A stretch of DNA of 64,000 nucleotides from Rhizobium sp. CCGE531 (GTDB lineage Bacteria; Pseudomonadota; Alphaproteobacteria; Rhizobiales; Rhizobiaceae), in contig NZ_CP032686.1 in NCBI RefSeq assembly GCF_003627795.1, forward strand, positions 620,001 through 684,000. The letters run 5' to 3'. Shown here in pieces: positions 35,923-45,663 of this stretch. The number at the start of each line of letters is the position of its first letter. The stretch's first letter is position 1. The position numbers were made by a program, and so were the translations under genes. The notes below the pieces were generated by a model, which saw only the letters and a program-made list of their open reading frames with translations, did no database searches and was not told where the DNA came from.

Positions 35923-36337
35923 GCAATCATTTTCTCGATAAAGCTGCGCCTGCAGTTCGGCGGCTTTATCTTGGTTTTCGCATACCTTTGGATGCGTAGC
36001 CCCGTCGCATAAGAACGATGATCTTCCGAATATAAGTAAATTCTGTAACTCTTTGCCTCATAGAGCCGGCGGTTCTCAGACCATTACTGCCACTGTTGTA
36101 TTAGTTTTATACGATAATCGTAAGGCAAGTTTTATTGAGGTTCCCTAACCAGTAGAGGCAACAAATAAATTGTGACCAAAATTGGTATTTGCGCGGTGCA
36201 TTTAAAAATGGACGGTCCTTAGCACTTGCAAAAAAATCTGTTCTTGAGTTATTAATCCCCTTAACAATTTGATAACCATGGTGGGCAGGTGTTCTCGGCC
36301 TGAGTTTGCATTATTTCCATATTTCCGGGGTATTTGT
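35923..36337 (+). promoter_or_regulatory. AT-rich control region with two perfect palindromes
   Basis: Contains TACGATAATCGTA (36110-36122) and ACCAAAATTGGT (36176-36187), both perfect palindromes, in sequence clearly richer in A+T than the neighbouring genes. No gene is seen. It precedes the WecG/ExoY-like genes, so it is a likely regulator-binding and promoter region for the start of polysaccharide synthesis. Confidence 0.5.
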
Positions 36338-37120
36338 ATGATAGCTAACATTCAGCGAGTCATTATCGGGGGTGTTCCAACCGATTGCGTCTCGCGTGCT
36401 GACTTGGTTGGATTGATGCTTGCGAGTAAGCCACATGGCAGCAACACCGCGAAGTTATTATTCGACATCAATGGCCAGGGGTTGGCGCTATGTCTTTTCG
36501 ACAAGACTTACCGCGCTCATCTCAATTCTGCAGATATCGTACATGCTGATGGACAGCCTCTTGTCACTGCATCGAGATTGCTGACAAATACTCCGGTTCC
36601 AGAGCGTAGCGCGACGACGGATCTCTTCCATGACGTCGCATCAGCTGCGCAGAAGAGTGGGAAAGCATTCTTTCTTCTCGGAGGCACCGAGGAGGTCGTA
36701 CATGCTTGTGCGGATGCGATGCGTAAGCTTTATCCCGGATTGCGGATCGCCGGAATGCGCAATGGCTACTTCTCCGAAGCGGACGAAGCGGACGTTTGTG
36801 CCGAAATCAATGCCTCAGGTGCTGACATAGTGTGGGTCGGTCTCGGCAAGCCGAAAGAGCAGGCTTTCTGTGTGCGAAACCAGGATCGACTTCAGGCGGA
36901 CTGGCTGGTTACCTGCGGTGGTTGCTTCAACTATGTGACTGGTGCCTACGGTCGTGCTCCCATGTGGATGCAGCAAACGGGAACGGAATGGCTGCATAGG
37001 ATGCTGACCCAACCAAGGAAATTGTTCTGGCGTTATCTCTCGACAACGCCAATCGCACTTGTGCTTTTGTTGCTGCGTACCACCGAACAGAATACCGTCC
37101 AGCTTCGATCGACTAGTTGA
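36338..37120 (+). CDS. WecG/TagA/CpsF-family glycosyltransferase
   Basis: 260 residues from ATG 36338. GT26-family landmarks are ADIVHADGQPLV (catalytic Asp region), FFLLGGTEEVV, and VWVGLGKPKEQAF, ending with the GTEWLHRMLTQPRKLFWRYL membrane-associating tail. Members add N-acetylmannosaminuronic acid, glucose or similar sugars to lipid-linked intermediates at the cytoplasmic face. Followed by the priming transferase, so it may add the second sugar. Confidence 0.92.
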   Translation: MIANIQRVIIGGVPTDCVSRADLVGLMLASKPHGSNTAKLLFDINGQGLALCLFDKTYRAHLNSADIVHADGQPLVTASRLLTNTPVPERSATTDLFHDVASAAQKSGKAFFLLGGTEEVVHACADAMRKLYPGLRIAGMRNGYFSEADEADVCAEINASGADIVWVGLGKPKEQAFCVRNQDRLQADWLVTCGGCFNYVTGAYGRAPMWMQQTGTEWLHRMLTQPRKLFWRYLSTTPIALVLLLLRTTEQNTVQLRSTS

Positions 37121-37251
37121 CAAACAGGATCTGTCAGCGGCTCGGCTAGTTCAGTCTAATACCTAAGCCGATGTCACAGAAGTACCGCTCGCATTAACCA
37201 CTTATTAATATTCGAAGTGACTTCAATCGTGGGATTGTATAATAAATTCAA

Positions 37252-38013
37252 ATGTATAATGCACATTTCATGATGGAGTTTCCAGTGTTCACTGTAGTGC
37301 AAAATCAGGACGCGCCTGATCAATTTGCGCCGGGTTTGGCGACCTCTGGTAAAAGCCATTCGTCCGATATTGTGTCTTCTAGAATTCAAGCCGACCTTAC
37401 TAGGCGCCGCTGGCATTTCGCCTGCAAGCGTGCCATGGATATCTCTATTTCTGCGGCTGCACTTCTTATACTTGCTCCACTGCTGGTGGTTATCGCTCTT
37501 GCCATTCGCCTGGAGAGCAAGGGTTCGCCACTCTTTGCGCAGATGCGCTGGGGAAAAAATGGAAAAAAGATTAGAGTTCTGAAATTCCGATCCATGCGCA
37601 CGGAACTTGGGGATCCAACGGGCGTGGCACAGACGGTACGCGGGGATCCGAGAATTACGAAAGTCGGAGCGTTCCTGAGACGCACGAATCTCGACGAACT
37701 CCCCCAGATCTGGAATGTCTTGCGCGGCGACATGTCTTTGGTTGGACCACGCTGCCATGCCATTGGAATGTTGGCTGGAGGCATGCTTTATGAAGAGCTG
37801 GTTGTCGAATACCACAAGCGGCACGCCGTACGACCGGGGTTGACCGGTTTGGCACAGATGCGCGGCTTGCGTGGTCCGACAGATCGCCCGGCGAAAGCGC
37901 GGGCGCGTATCGCATCAGATCTCTTTTACATCGAAAACTTTTCGATTGGTCTCGACATCAAGATCTTGTTTGGCACTTTGTTGTCTGAGCTGAGGGGCGG
38001 ACAGGGCTTTTAG
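37252..38013 (+). CDS. Undecaprenyl-phosphate sugar phosphotransferase (ExoY/PssA type)
   Basis: 253 residues. One membrane helix (SAAALLILAPLLVVIALAI) precedes the cytosolic catalytic domain of the bacterial sugar transferase family: KFRSMRTE, TKVGAFLRRTNLDELPQIWNVL (in part), GDMSLVGPRC and RPGLTGLAQMRG. Transfers a hexose-1-phosphate to undecaprenyl phosphate, the committed step of exopolysaccharide assembly. ExoY-like short form without the N-terminal membrane block of WbaP. No strong ribosome site; ATG 37270 is an alternative start. Confidence 0.93.
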   Translation: MYNAHFMMEFPVFTVVQNQDAPDQFAPGLATSGKSHSSDIVSSRIQADLTRRRWHFACKRAMDISISAAALLILAPLLVVIALAIRLESKGSPLFAQMRWGKNGKKIRVLKFRSMRTELGDPTGVAQTVRGDPRITKVGAFLRRTNLDELPQIWNVLRGDMSLVGPRCHAIGMLAGGMLYEELVVEYHKRHAVRPGLTGLAQMRGLRGPTDRPAKARARIASDLFYIENFSIGLDIKILFGTLLSELRGGQGF

Positions 38014-38530
38014 GGGCTGCCCGCCTTGTCTGTGTTGAGGCATGTCACCACGTCAATCATGTGCAGATAGGGCACTTAAGCCAAAACTGCCATGACGCGA
38101 AGCATTGAATTCTGGAATAACTCCCCTGATTTAGTCCCGTCCGGATAGAATTCCCATATAAATGCGAAATAGTTAGTGCTTTGCCTGAGGCCGTGGTTGC
38201 CTTCGGTTGTTGCGTTCAGCGCCGGCCGACCCATAGATCAGTCAATTTGTGATGTTGCACGAAAGAGCGCTTGCTCGTAAGCGCCGGGTTTCGACCGGTT
38301 GCCGACAAGACAATTGCACGCTCGCCTGGTGGGGCAGGGGTGTCTACATATCCGCTCTTCTTCTGATTGTGAAAATGGTCTGCCGTGGCGCCTCCACCTA
38401 CTTCGGTCGGAGTTGCCGTCGTCGTTCATCGGCAACGCTCTCGTGAGATATCGCCGAATGACCCCCAACCAGATTGCGAAAGTCTGTTTTGACCCTGTGA
38501 TGACGCTCGCGGTCATCGCTTCGATAAAGG
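38014..38530. other. 517-bp intergenic region
   Basis: Lies between convergent ExoY-like and acyltransferase genes. No gene, RNA or strong terminator is recognised. Confidence 0.4.
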
Positions 38531-40510
38531 TTACTTGTTAACTGTCAGCAGACCCGTTTGGATCGCTCGCGTGGCAACGAGGGTCGATCCTTCAGCGGTC
38601 AAATGTCCATAGTCCCATTGTACCGGGACCCCTTCGGTCAATGTCGTACAGGCGTCGCCGTTTTCCGGACAAAGCAGCGAATAAGTCGAAACATAGGATG
38701 CGCCCGCAGCTGTAACTGCATGGGCGAGTTCTTCGTCTGTGCCTCTCTGTTCATTGTTGCGCGCCGTCACAAGGATGGAGGTATCGTTTCTCCAGTCAGA
38801 CTGGCCAAGAAGCCGCGGAAGGGGATGGTAGTATTCGACGATCGGGCCAAAAACGACGATCTTGCCGACCTTGCCACGCAACATTTCCAGTGTGCGGCTG
38901 ACATCGGGCGTATCCTGCCTTATCCACCTTGCGGAAAGAACCAGGATGTCGATCGGCTGACGCTGTAGGTATTCATCAAAGACCATGTTCATGAGCTGGA
39001 CACAGCCGCGTTCCCCCCGTGCGCCAAGGACAGGTTTGCATCCGGTGGCCGTCGCCTGCATCACGTTCATGTCCCTCATCGCGCCATTGAGGCCCGACCA
39101 AAGATGGGCGGCATGGCTATCGCCGACAATGAGGACGTTCGGTTTCGTCGTCGACGCGTTGAGACATGCTTGGTTCTGAAAATCAGCAATGGAATCAATG
39201 TGGCCGAACATGAAGCACGTTCCGAGGCGATAGACGGGATTTTCGTCGTAGTCGAGATAGGCTGCCAGGCGTTCACCTTCGTTGAAGGGCTGGTGAACGG
39301 ACAGTAACAAGGTTGCGGTTGCCGCAGCGCAGAGCATGATCGTCCCAACGAGCGCTCCAGTCCATATCGGCAAACGGTTTCTGACAATTCGACGAGTTCT
39401 GAAAGGCTGTTCGACATAGCGCCATGATAGTGCCCCGATCAGCGTGATCGCGACGCATAATACTGCGGCCTCTTTCACGTTCAGCAGTTGCCCGGTCGAG
39501 AGCTGATAGTAGATAAGAACGGGCCAGTGCCAGAGGTAGACGGAATATGAGATCTTGCCGAACCAGACAAAGGCGGAGCTGGCCAGAAGATTATTGACGA
39601 CTGTCTTGTTGCGGCTGCCGAAGAATATGATGATCGCCACGGCCAGGCAGGGCGCGACTGCGTAAAAGCCCGGAAACGCGAGACCAGAATGAAACTTCAC
39701 CGCACAGGCAAGCAGAAGCGCAAAAGCGATCGCCGTCGCGAGTTCGGCAATCCTCCGACTGAACATAACCGTTGGAACGAAGGCAAACAGCGCCCCGATC
39801 AGAAGCTCCCAGGCCCGGGTCATCGGAAAATAATAGGCATAGTCCCGATTGATATAGGCAAGAGCGACGCCCGCGCCGAGGCTCGTCAGAAGGATAGCAC
39901 CGATCGTCCACTGCGCCGTTCGAACCGGACGACGGGTCAGCAGGACCATCAGCAGCGGGAAAATCAGGTAGAATTGTTCCTCGACGCCGAGTGACCAGGT
40001 ATGCAGGAGCGGTTGTGAAAGCGTGTCGGCGCCGAAGTAGCCGTCTGATCCAAGCAGATAGAGATTGGATGCCGATAACAGCGCGGAAATCGCCGTTTCC
40101 GCCAGGGTCCGCAATTCAACCGGGAACAGGATGAAGGGAGCGATAGCCAGCGTCGCAGCGCTGACGCAAAAGAGTGCCGGTAAAATCCGCAGAATGCGTC
40201 GTTCATAAAAGGAACTGATGCGAAATGAACCGGCATCGAGATCAGTTCTAAGAAGTTGTGTGATCAGATAGCCGGAAATGACGAAAAAAACGTCTACTCC
40301 GATAAAGCCGCCTCGCAATGGCGTCACGCCGGTGTGGTAGAGAAGAACTAAACCAACGGCAACGGCCCTCAAACCGTCGATGTCGGGACGGTAGGCCCCC
40401 TTCATCGAGCTCCCAACGTCCTTGGTAATGTGAATAATTCTACCAGCTCCTTTATCCGTCTTTGGAGCAATTGTAGAATCGGGATCTGCTGTCAGCTGCT
40501 CATCATACAT
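38531..40510 (-). CDS. OafA/ExoZ-type membrane acyltransferase with SGNH domain
   Basis: 659 residues. The N-terminal ~400 residues are an acyltransferase-3 membrane domain with about ten helices: RPDIDGLRAVAV, catalytic-type His59 in LLYHTG, FIGVDVFFVISGYLI and SYSVYLWHWP. The periplasmic C-terminal part is an SGNH domain with GDSHAAH (residues 463-469). Such fusions O-acetylate surface polysaccharides. Convergent with the ExoY-like gene and divergent from the wza-type gene. Confidence 0.93.
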   Translation of the reverse strand: MYDEQLTADPDSTIAPKTDKGAGRIIHITKDVGSSMKGAYRPDIDGLRAVAVGLVLLYHTGVTPLRGGFIGVDVFFVISGYLITQLLRTDLDAGSFRISSFYERRILRILPALFCVSAATLAIAPFILFPVELRTLAETAISALLSASNLYLLGSDGYFGADTLSQPLLHTWSLGVEEQFYLIFPLLMVLLTRRPVRTAQWTIGAILLTSLGAGVALAYINRDYAYYFPMTRAWELLIGALFAFVPTVMFSRRIAELATAIAFALLLACAVKFHSGLAFPGFYAVAPCLAVAIIIFFGSRNKTVVNNLLASSAFVWFGKISYSVYLWHWPVLIYYQLSTGQLLNVKEAAVLCVAITLIGALSWRYVEQPFRTRRIVRNRLPIWTGALVGTIMLCAAATATLLLSVHQPFNEGERLAAYLDYDENPVYRLGTCFMFGHIDSIADFQNQACLNASTTKPNVLIVGDSHAAHLWSGLNGAMRDMNVMQATATGCKPVLGARGERGCVQLMNMVFDEYLQRQPIDILVLSARWIRQDTPDVSRTLEMLRGKVGKIVVFGPIVEYYHPLPRLLGQSDWRNDTSILVTARNNEQRGTDEELAHAVTAAGASYVSTYSLLCPENGDACTTLTEGVPVQWDYGHLTAEGSTLVATRAIQTGLLTVNK

Positions 40511-40835
40511 GATGTACGCCTTCTCTTCTCGGGCGACTGAGGTCTGTTACTGTCGCTAAAGGTCAAAAATTCTGATGAGCATATTGATGATTGTATTGTT
40601 GGCTTAGTATCAAAAATGAGCGTTGGCAGAAGTTCTGTTTTTGATTAGAGGAAACCACAACAATCGCAAGTGCTTTAGCGGTATTATAGATTATTCTAAC
40701 GTTTATCTGTTGTTTCATTGCCACATCACGAGGTCGCCATTTACCAATTTTGTCAAACATGCTGCGGTGCACTAGCCTTTGTAGCACTCATTTGGTAAAG
40801 GCGTAAAAAAGGAACTTAATGGGTTTTGTAACGCA
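40511..40835. promoter_or_regulatory. Divergent control region of wza-type and acyltransferase genes
   Basis: 325 AT-rich bp without a gene. TTTACCAA (40740-40747) and TTGGTAAA (40792-40799) form an inverted pair 44 bp apart and resemble the ACCAAAATTGGT palindrome at 36176. A single regulator for both promoters is possible. Confidence 0.45.
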
Positions 40836-42005
40836 ATGAATAATCTTGCGATGCAAGGGGTATCCCTTGCGTTTTTACTTGCTTTATGCAGCTGTACATC
40901 GCTTCCTCAATCGGGTCCCGATGGACGCTCTGTTGCGTCAACTGCTAGCCTTACTGTAGCGGCTGGAGATAATAAGGTTGGTATTCCGTATGCTTTGGTT
41001 GATCTGAATCGCAATACCATCGGGTATTTTCAGTCTGGTGGCCCTGTTTCGTTGCGCGGCAACTTCGGCGGTGGCTCGCGCGGCCCGGCAGATGTGCCTC
41101 TCGGCTACGGCGACATCGTGCAGGTTTCGATCTTTGAGGCGCAGTCAGGCGGGCTGTTCATTCCGAGCGACGCCGGAAGTCGGCCTGGCAACTATGTGAC
41201 CCTTCCTAACCAGACCATCGATCGCAAGGGGACGATTAGTATACCCTTTGCTGGGCCGATCGCTGCGGCCGGTCGCAGGAAAGAAGATGTCGAGGCGGCA
41301 ATCGCCAAGAAGCTTAACAACCGGGCCATCGAGCCACAGGTTGTGCTGACCATGGTGGCAAACCGCTCCAGTCAATTTTCCGTTGTCGGAGATGTGAAGG
41401 GCCCGGCGAAGTTCGAACTCACATCTGCGGGTGAGCGCGTGTTGGATGCCATATCGCAGGCCGGCGGCTTGTCGGAAGCCGGCATGGAGACGGATGTTTC
41501 CGTGCAGCGCCATGGCCGGATTGCGACCATCGCCTACCGCACGCTTCTCGACAATCCTGCCGAAAACATTTATCTGGCGGCCGGCGATACAGTTATCGTC
41601 GATCATAAGCGCCGGACCTACACGATCTTCGGCGCTTCGGGCGAGAATGGCCGGTTTGATTTTGCCGATGGCAATCTGACCCTAAGCGACGCTCTCGGTA
41701 AGGCAGGCGGACTGCTCGATAGTCGCGCCAATCCGTCGCAAGTCTATGTTTATCGCCCTGTGGCCCGCTATCAGTTGCAAAAGATGGGTGTCGATGCATC
41801 CCGCTTTGCCGGTGATATGGTCCCGGTCATATTCCGTGCGAACCTTCGTGATCCGGCTGGTCTGTTCACGGCGCAGAAGTTTGCCATGCAGGACAAGGAT
41901 GTTGTCTATGTATCCAACTCGGACTCCGTGGATACGATGAAACTCCTCAATATTCTGAACGTAACGGCGTCGACTGCAAGTCAGGCCAAGGCTGTCGGTA
42001 ACTAA
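40836..42005 (+). CDS. Polysaccharide export outer-membrane lipoprotein (Wza/ExoF type)
   Basis: 389 residues. Lipoprotein signal ending LLALCSC, with Cys20 as the likely lipidated residue. Poly_export domain: LGYGDIVQVSIFEA, then TIDRKGTISIPFAGPIAAAG, followed by SLBB domains (FSVVGDVKGPAKFEL; YTIFGASGENGRF). Forms the outer-membrane pore for polysaccharide. Pairs with the Wzc-like gene that follows after 235 bp. Confidence 0.94.
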   Translation: MNNLAMQGVSLAFLLALCSCTSLPQSGPDGRSVASTASLTVAAGDNKVGIPYALVDLNRNTIGYFQSGGPVSLRGNFGGGSRGPADVPLGYGDIVQVSIFEAQSGGLFIPSDAGSRPGNYVTLPNQTIDRKGTISIPFAGPIAAAGRRKEDVEAAIAKKLNNRAIEPQVVLTMVANRSSQFSVVGDVKGPAKFELTSAGERVLDAISQAGGLSEAGMETDVSVQRHGRIATIAYRTLLDNPAENIYLAAGDTVIVDHKRRTYTIFGASGENGRFDFADGNLTLSDALGKAGGLLDSRANPSQVYVYRPVARYQLQKMGVDASRFAGDMVPVIFRANLRDPAGLFTAQKFAMQDKDVVYVSNSDSVDTMKLLNILNVTASTASQAKAVGN

Positions 42006-42240
42006 CGGAAATGCTCCGTCGACCAACGCGTCGGCGACAGGCGGCGGGGCACAAAACAGATCACGGTTATCGCTCTCGTAGCGAGAGCGCGGCGCCAATA
42101 TTGTTCGGTCGATTTTTCGACCAACGTGCGCCGACATGAAAGGCTGCGGCTTCGATCCAGCCTCAATGCCATAGGAATCGGTAGGGGAGTATTGGTTCTC
42201 CTTTGCCCGGTCACGTCAACACGCAGATAAAGAGCGACAA

Positions 42241-44496
42241 ATGCTGTCTCCCGATAAAGTGGCCTCCACAAGTGATGATGCTTGGGAATCCGGTCCTGCC
42301 ATACAGCCCGTCGATTTCGACCGCCTGATTGCGATGGCCAGGCGGCAGTGGCGTATCGTGGCGATCTGCGCCGCAGTCTTCATGGTATTGGGTGTCACCT
42401 ATTCGCTGACAGCAGAACCCAAGTATACAGCAGAAAGCCGTATGCTGATCGACAAGGGCAACAGCGGCATCCTCAGCCAATTGTCCGATTCATCGATCAC
42501 GCTCGATGATGACGGAACTGTTCTCAGCCAGCTGGAAATCTTGAGATCCGACCTGATTGCCCGCGAAGTGGTCAAAAAGCTCGACCTGACCAACAATGAA
42601 CAATTTATGTCCTCGGGTAACAACATACTCGGGACCTTGCGTTACTACATCAAGAATCTCTTCGCAGGCAGCGGATCGGGTGAAGAGGATCCGAAGATGC
42701 TGGCGATCGAGACGCTACTCGATAATCTGGACGTCGATCGCGTCGGCCGAACCTATGTCCTCAGCATCGACTATACATCCGCCGATCCGGTGCTCGCCTC
42801 CCAGATATCCAATACGTTTTCCGACATCTATCTGGTCGACAAGCTGAATTCGAAATACGAGGCGACGCGTCGAGCGAGCGAATGGCTGGAGCAGCGAATC
42901 AATGAATTGAAGCAGAAAGCGTCCAATGCGGACCTTGCTGTTCAGAAGTTTCGCGCCGATCATAATCTTATAGCCACCAAGGATGGAACGCTCGTCAGCG
43001 ATCAGCAATTGGTCGAGCAAAGCAGTGCGCTCATAGCAGCCGAGCAGGAAACCGCGCGCGCACAGGCGAAGTTCGATCGTATCGAAGCGATCATAAGAAG
43101 CGGTAGCACGGATGCCGTCGTGTCCGATGTGCTCGATAGTTCCGTTGCAAATGACCTTAGGCAAAAGTATCTCGCTGCTTCCAAGACCGCGGCTGATCTG
43201 TCAAGCAGACTGGGTCCGGATCATGGCCAGGTGATGCGCCTGAAGAGTGAAATGGCGGAATACGAGCGGCTCATGTTCGACGAAATGAGCCGCATCGCCG
43301 AGAGCGACCAAAGCGAACTTCAGGTCGCCAAGACAAAGGAAAACACCCTTCGCGCCAGCTTAGACAAGGCGACGGGCGTGTCCGCTGCGGCAAATGAGAC
43401 GCAAGTTCAGCTCCGCGAGCTTGAACGTACAAGCGACAGCTACCGTTCGTTGCTGGAGACGTCGATGCAGCGGTTCCAGGAGGCATCCCAGCAGGAGTCG
43501 TTTCCGATCGTCGAAGCGCGCGTGATCACCGAAGCCAAGCCGCCGATCAAGCCGAGTAAGCCGAAAAAGCCGCTTGTCGTCGCCATTGCGACGCTTTTGG
43601 GGCTTGCGCTGGGCGGCGGTATTGGAGTCTACCGGGAATTCCGCGACCGGTTTTTCCGCACCGGCGAGCAGATCCGGCAGAATCTCGATCTCGAGTATCT
43701 CGGCTCGACGCAATTGATCAAGGATGCAGCGGCTCTCAAGCCAGGCAAACTCAACGACAATCCGCAGGAGATGCGACCGCTTTCCGGCGTCTATCACTAC
43801 GTCGTCGAGCATCCACATTCGGCCTTCGCTGAGACCATGCGCAGCGCCAAGATTGCAGTGGATCTCCAGGACAGCCGGAAATCCGGAAGAATCGTCGGAA
43901 TTGTGTCGACCCTTCCGGGAGAGGGAAAATCAACAGTTGCCATCAATTTTGCCAAGCTCCTCGCGATGCAGGGGGCAAAAGTCCTCTTGATCGATGCAGA
44001 TCTGCGCAATCGCGGTGCCTCGCGCTCGATTGGACTGCACGCCGACGCCGGCCTGCTCGAAGTGCTTCTCAACGAGCGGCCCCTGACCGAAACCCTGCTG
44101 ACCGATTCACGAACCGGGTTGACGTTCTTGCCCTGTGCCTTGAAGCGGCGAATTCCGCACTCGTCAGATCTGCTCACATCATTGGCTATGGAGCGGCTCC
44201 TTGGCGATGCGCAGTCCCATTATGATTATATAATCCTCGATCTGCCGCCGCTTCGGCCGGCGGTGGATGCGCGTGCGGTTTTGCCATTGCTTGGGTCGCT
44301 AATCTATGTGGTGGAGTGGGGTGCAACTTCACGGAGCATTGTCCGCAGCTCCATTCGCAACGAGCCGCGCCTCTTTCACAAGTGCGCCGGTGTGATCCTG
44401 AGCAAAGTTGATCCCGACAAAGCTAAATTCTACCAGGAATTTGGCTCCGACGAATATTACTCGTCCCGCTACGCTGCCTACTATCATGAAGACTAG
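42241..44496 (+). CDS. Polysaccharide co-polymerase / BY-kinase (Wzc/ExoP type)
   Basis: 751 residues. Wzz domain with membrane helices near residues 38-55 and 443-463, a long periplasmic coiled-coil region, a GNVR-like VQLRELERTSDSYRSLLE, and the Pro-rich KPPIKPSKPKKP segment before helix 2. Cytoplasmic kinase: Walker A LPGEGKST (558-565), Walker A' LLIDADLR, and a Tyr-rich tail (EYYSSRYAAYYHED) for autophosphorylation. Controls chain length and export with the Wza-like pore. Confidence 0.95.
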   Translation: MLSPDKVASTSDDAWESGPAIQPVDFDRLIAMARRQWRIVAICAAVFMVLGVTYSLTAEPKYTAESRMLIDKGNSGILSQLSDSSITLDDDGTVLSQLEILRSDLIAREVVKKLDLTNNEQFMSSGNNILGTLRYYIKNLFAGSGSGEEDPKMLAIETLLDNLDVDRVGRTYVLSIDYTSADPVLASQISNTFSDIYLVDKLNSKYEATRRASEWLEQRINELKQKASNADLAVQKFRADHNLIATKDGTLVSDQQLVEQSSALIAAEQETARAQAKFDRIEAIIRSGSTDAVVSDVLDSSVANDLRQKYLAASKTAADLSSRLGPDHGQVMRLKSEMAEYERLMFDEMSRIAESDQSELQVAKTKENTLRASLDKATGVSAAANETQVQLRELERTSDSYRSLLETSMQRFQEASQQESFPIVEARVITEAKPPIKPSKPKKPLVVAIATLLGLALGGGIGVYREFRDRFFRTGEQIRQNLDLEYLGSTQLIKDAAALKPGKLNDNPQEMRPLSGVYHYVVEHPHSAFAETMRSAKIAVDLQDSRKSGRIVGIVSTLPGEGKSTVAINFAKLLAMQGAKVLLIDADLRNRGASRSIGLHADAGLLEVLLNERPLTETLLTDSRTGLTFLPCALKRRIPHSSDLLTSLAMERLLGDAQSHYDYIILDLPPLRPAVDARAVLPLLGSLIYVVEWGATSRSIVRSSIRNEPRLFHKCAGVILSKVDPDKAKFYQEFGSDEYYSSRYAAYYHED

Positions 44497-44546
44497 ATCG
44501 ATGACGTTTGTGTTGGTCGATGGAACCCTGGAAGCCAAGAGGCGCC

Positions 44547-45485
44547 ATGTCTAAGCCCGCTGATACGGTCATTTGCATAGCGACGTTTCGTCGGCCACGC
44601 GGCTTGTCACGCTGCCTGGAGGCGTTGGCGCAGGTAAAGACCGATCGCGTTTCACGCATCATCGTTGCCGACAACGACGCTGCCGGGCGGACCGGTCTTG
44701 CGGCGTGCGAGACGTTTCAGGAGGCCGGGTCGCCATTTGTGCTTACCGTGCTCGTCGTCGCGGAGCGTGGCATTTCGCAGGCCCGCAACGCGCTTGTGGC
44801 GGAAGCGCTAAAGGATCCGCATACAAAATTCATCGCAATGATTGATGACGATGAGTGGCCGCAAGCAGGCTGGATTGAGTCACTCCTCACGGCACAAGAC
44901 CGCACCGATGCCGATGTTGTCGGAGGTCCCGTTGAACGCGTCTTTGCAGCGCCGGTTCCGGCCTACCTGAAGAGCGCGAACCTGGCGGACTTTTCACGCA
45001 TGAGAACTGGGCCTGTCGATTTTGTCGACGGCACAAGCAATGTGCTGATCCGCGCTGATCTCTTCCGCCGGCGTTCGGCGCCATGGTTTGATCTTGCCTT
45101 CGGTCTTCTCGGTGGAGAGGACACGGACTTCTTTCTCGGCATGAAGCTGCAAGGCGCACGGTTTGCCTGGTCGACGGCGGCGGTCGTCAACGAGGAAATG
45201 CCGGAGTCCCGTTCCTCGACACTCTGGATGCTGAAGCGGGCATATCGGATCGGCAATACCTATGGTCTTGTCAATCGCAAACATCGTCCGCCAGGCTTTG
45301 GCATGTTTCGCGAAGTGGTCAAGATTGCCGGAACAATGGCCGTCGTAACAATGAGCCTCGTCTTCCTTTTCTGGCATCCCGTCCGGCGTTTCGAGGCGGC
45401 CAGGCTCGCCGCCCGCGTTCTTGGAAAATTGGCTGGCCTCATCGGCTACAGGCATGTCGAATATCAAGACGTGCATGGTGGCTGA
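44547..45485 (+). CDS. Family 2 glycosyltransferase
   Basis: 312 residues from ATG 44547 (AAGAGG upstream). GT-A fold: ICIATFRRPRGLSRCLEAL, metal-site MIDDDEWPQAG, and LLGGEDTDFFLGMK (ED motif). A C-terminal hydrophobic helix (MAVVTMSLVFLFW) anchors it to the membrane. Paralog of the gene at 48307, sharing ADNDA and VAERGIxxxRNAL segments. It would add one sugar to the lipid-linked repeat unit. Confidence 0.93.
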   Translation: MSKPADTVICIATFRRPRGLSRCLEALAQVKTDRVSRIIVADNDAAGRTGLAACETFQEAGSPFVLTVLVVAERGISQARNALVAEALKDPHTKFIAMIDDDEWPQAGWIESLLTAQDRTDADVVGGPVERVFAAPVPAYLKSANLADFSRMRTGPVDFVDGTSNVLIRADLFRRRSAPWFDLAFGLLGGEDTDFFLGMKLQGARFAWSTAAVVNEEMPESRSSTLWMLKRAYRIGNTYGLVNRKHRPPGFGMFREVVKIAGTMAVVTMSLVFLFWHPVRRFEAARLAARVLGKLAGLIGYRHVEYQDVHGG

Positions 45486-45663
45486 ATATATACGGTATTT
45501 GAAAATATAAATATGGCAGTTCTATGTTAAAGTCTGACGAAAAGACGATAAAATGCTGAATATGCAAAGTACAATATTGAGTTACTAATGTATTTTTAGT
45601 CTTTGCAGCGCAGTGTGTCTGTAGATATTCTTATTTTTACTATCAGGAAAGCAAGAGAGAGAT

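Noticed and set aside
38014..38530. Small ORFs in the gap between ExoY-like and acyltransferase genes
   Set aside because: Short frames lack ribosome sites and any recognisable motif.
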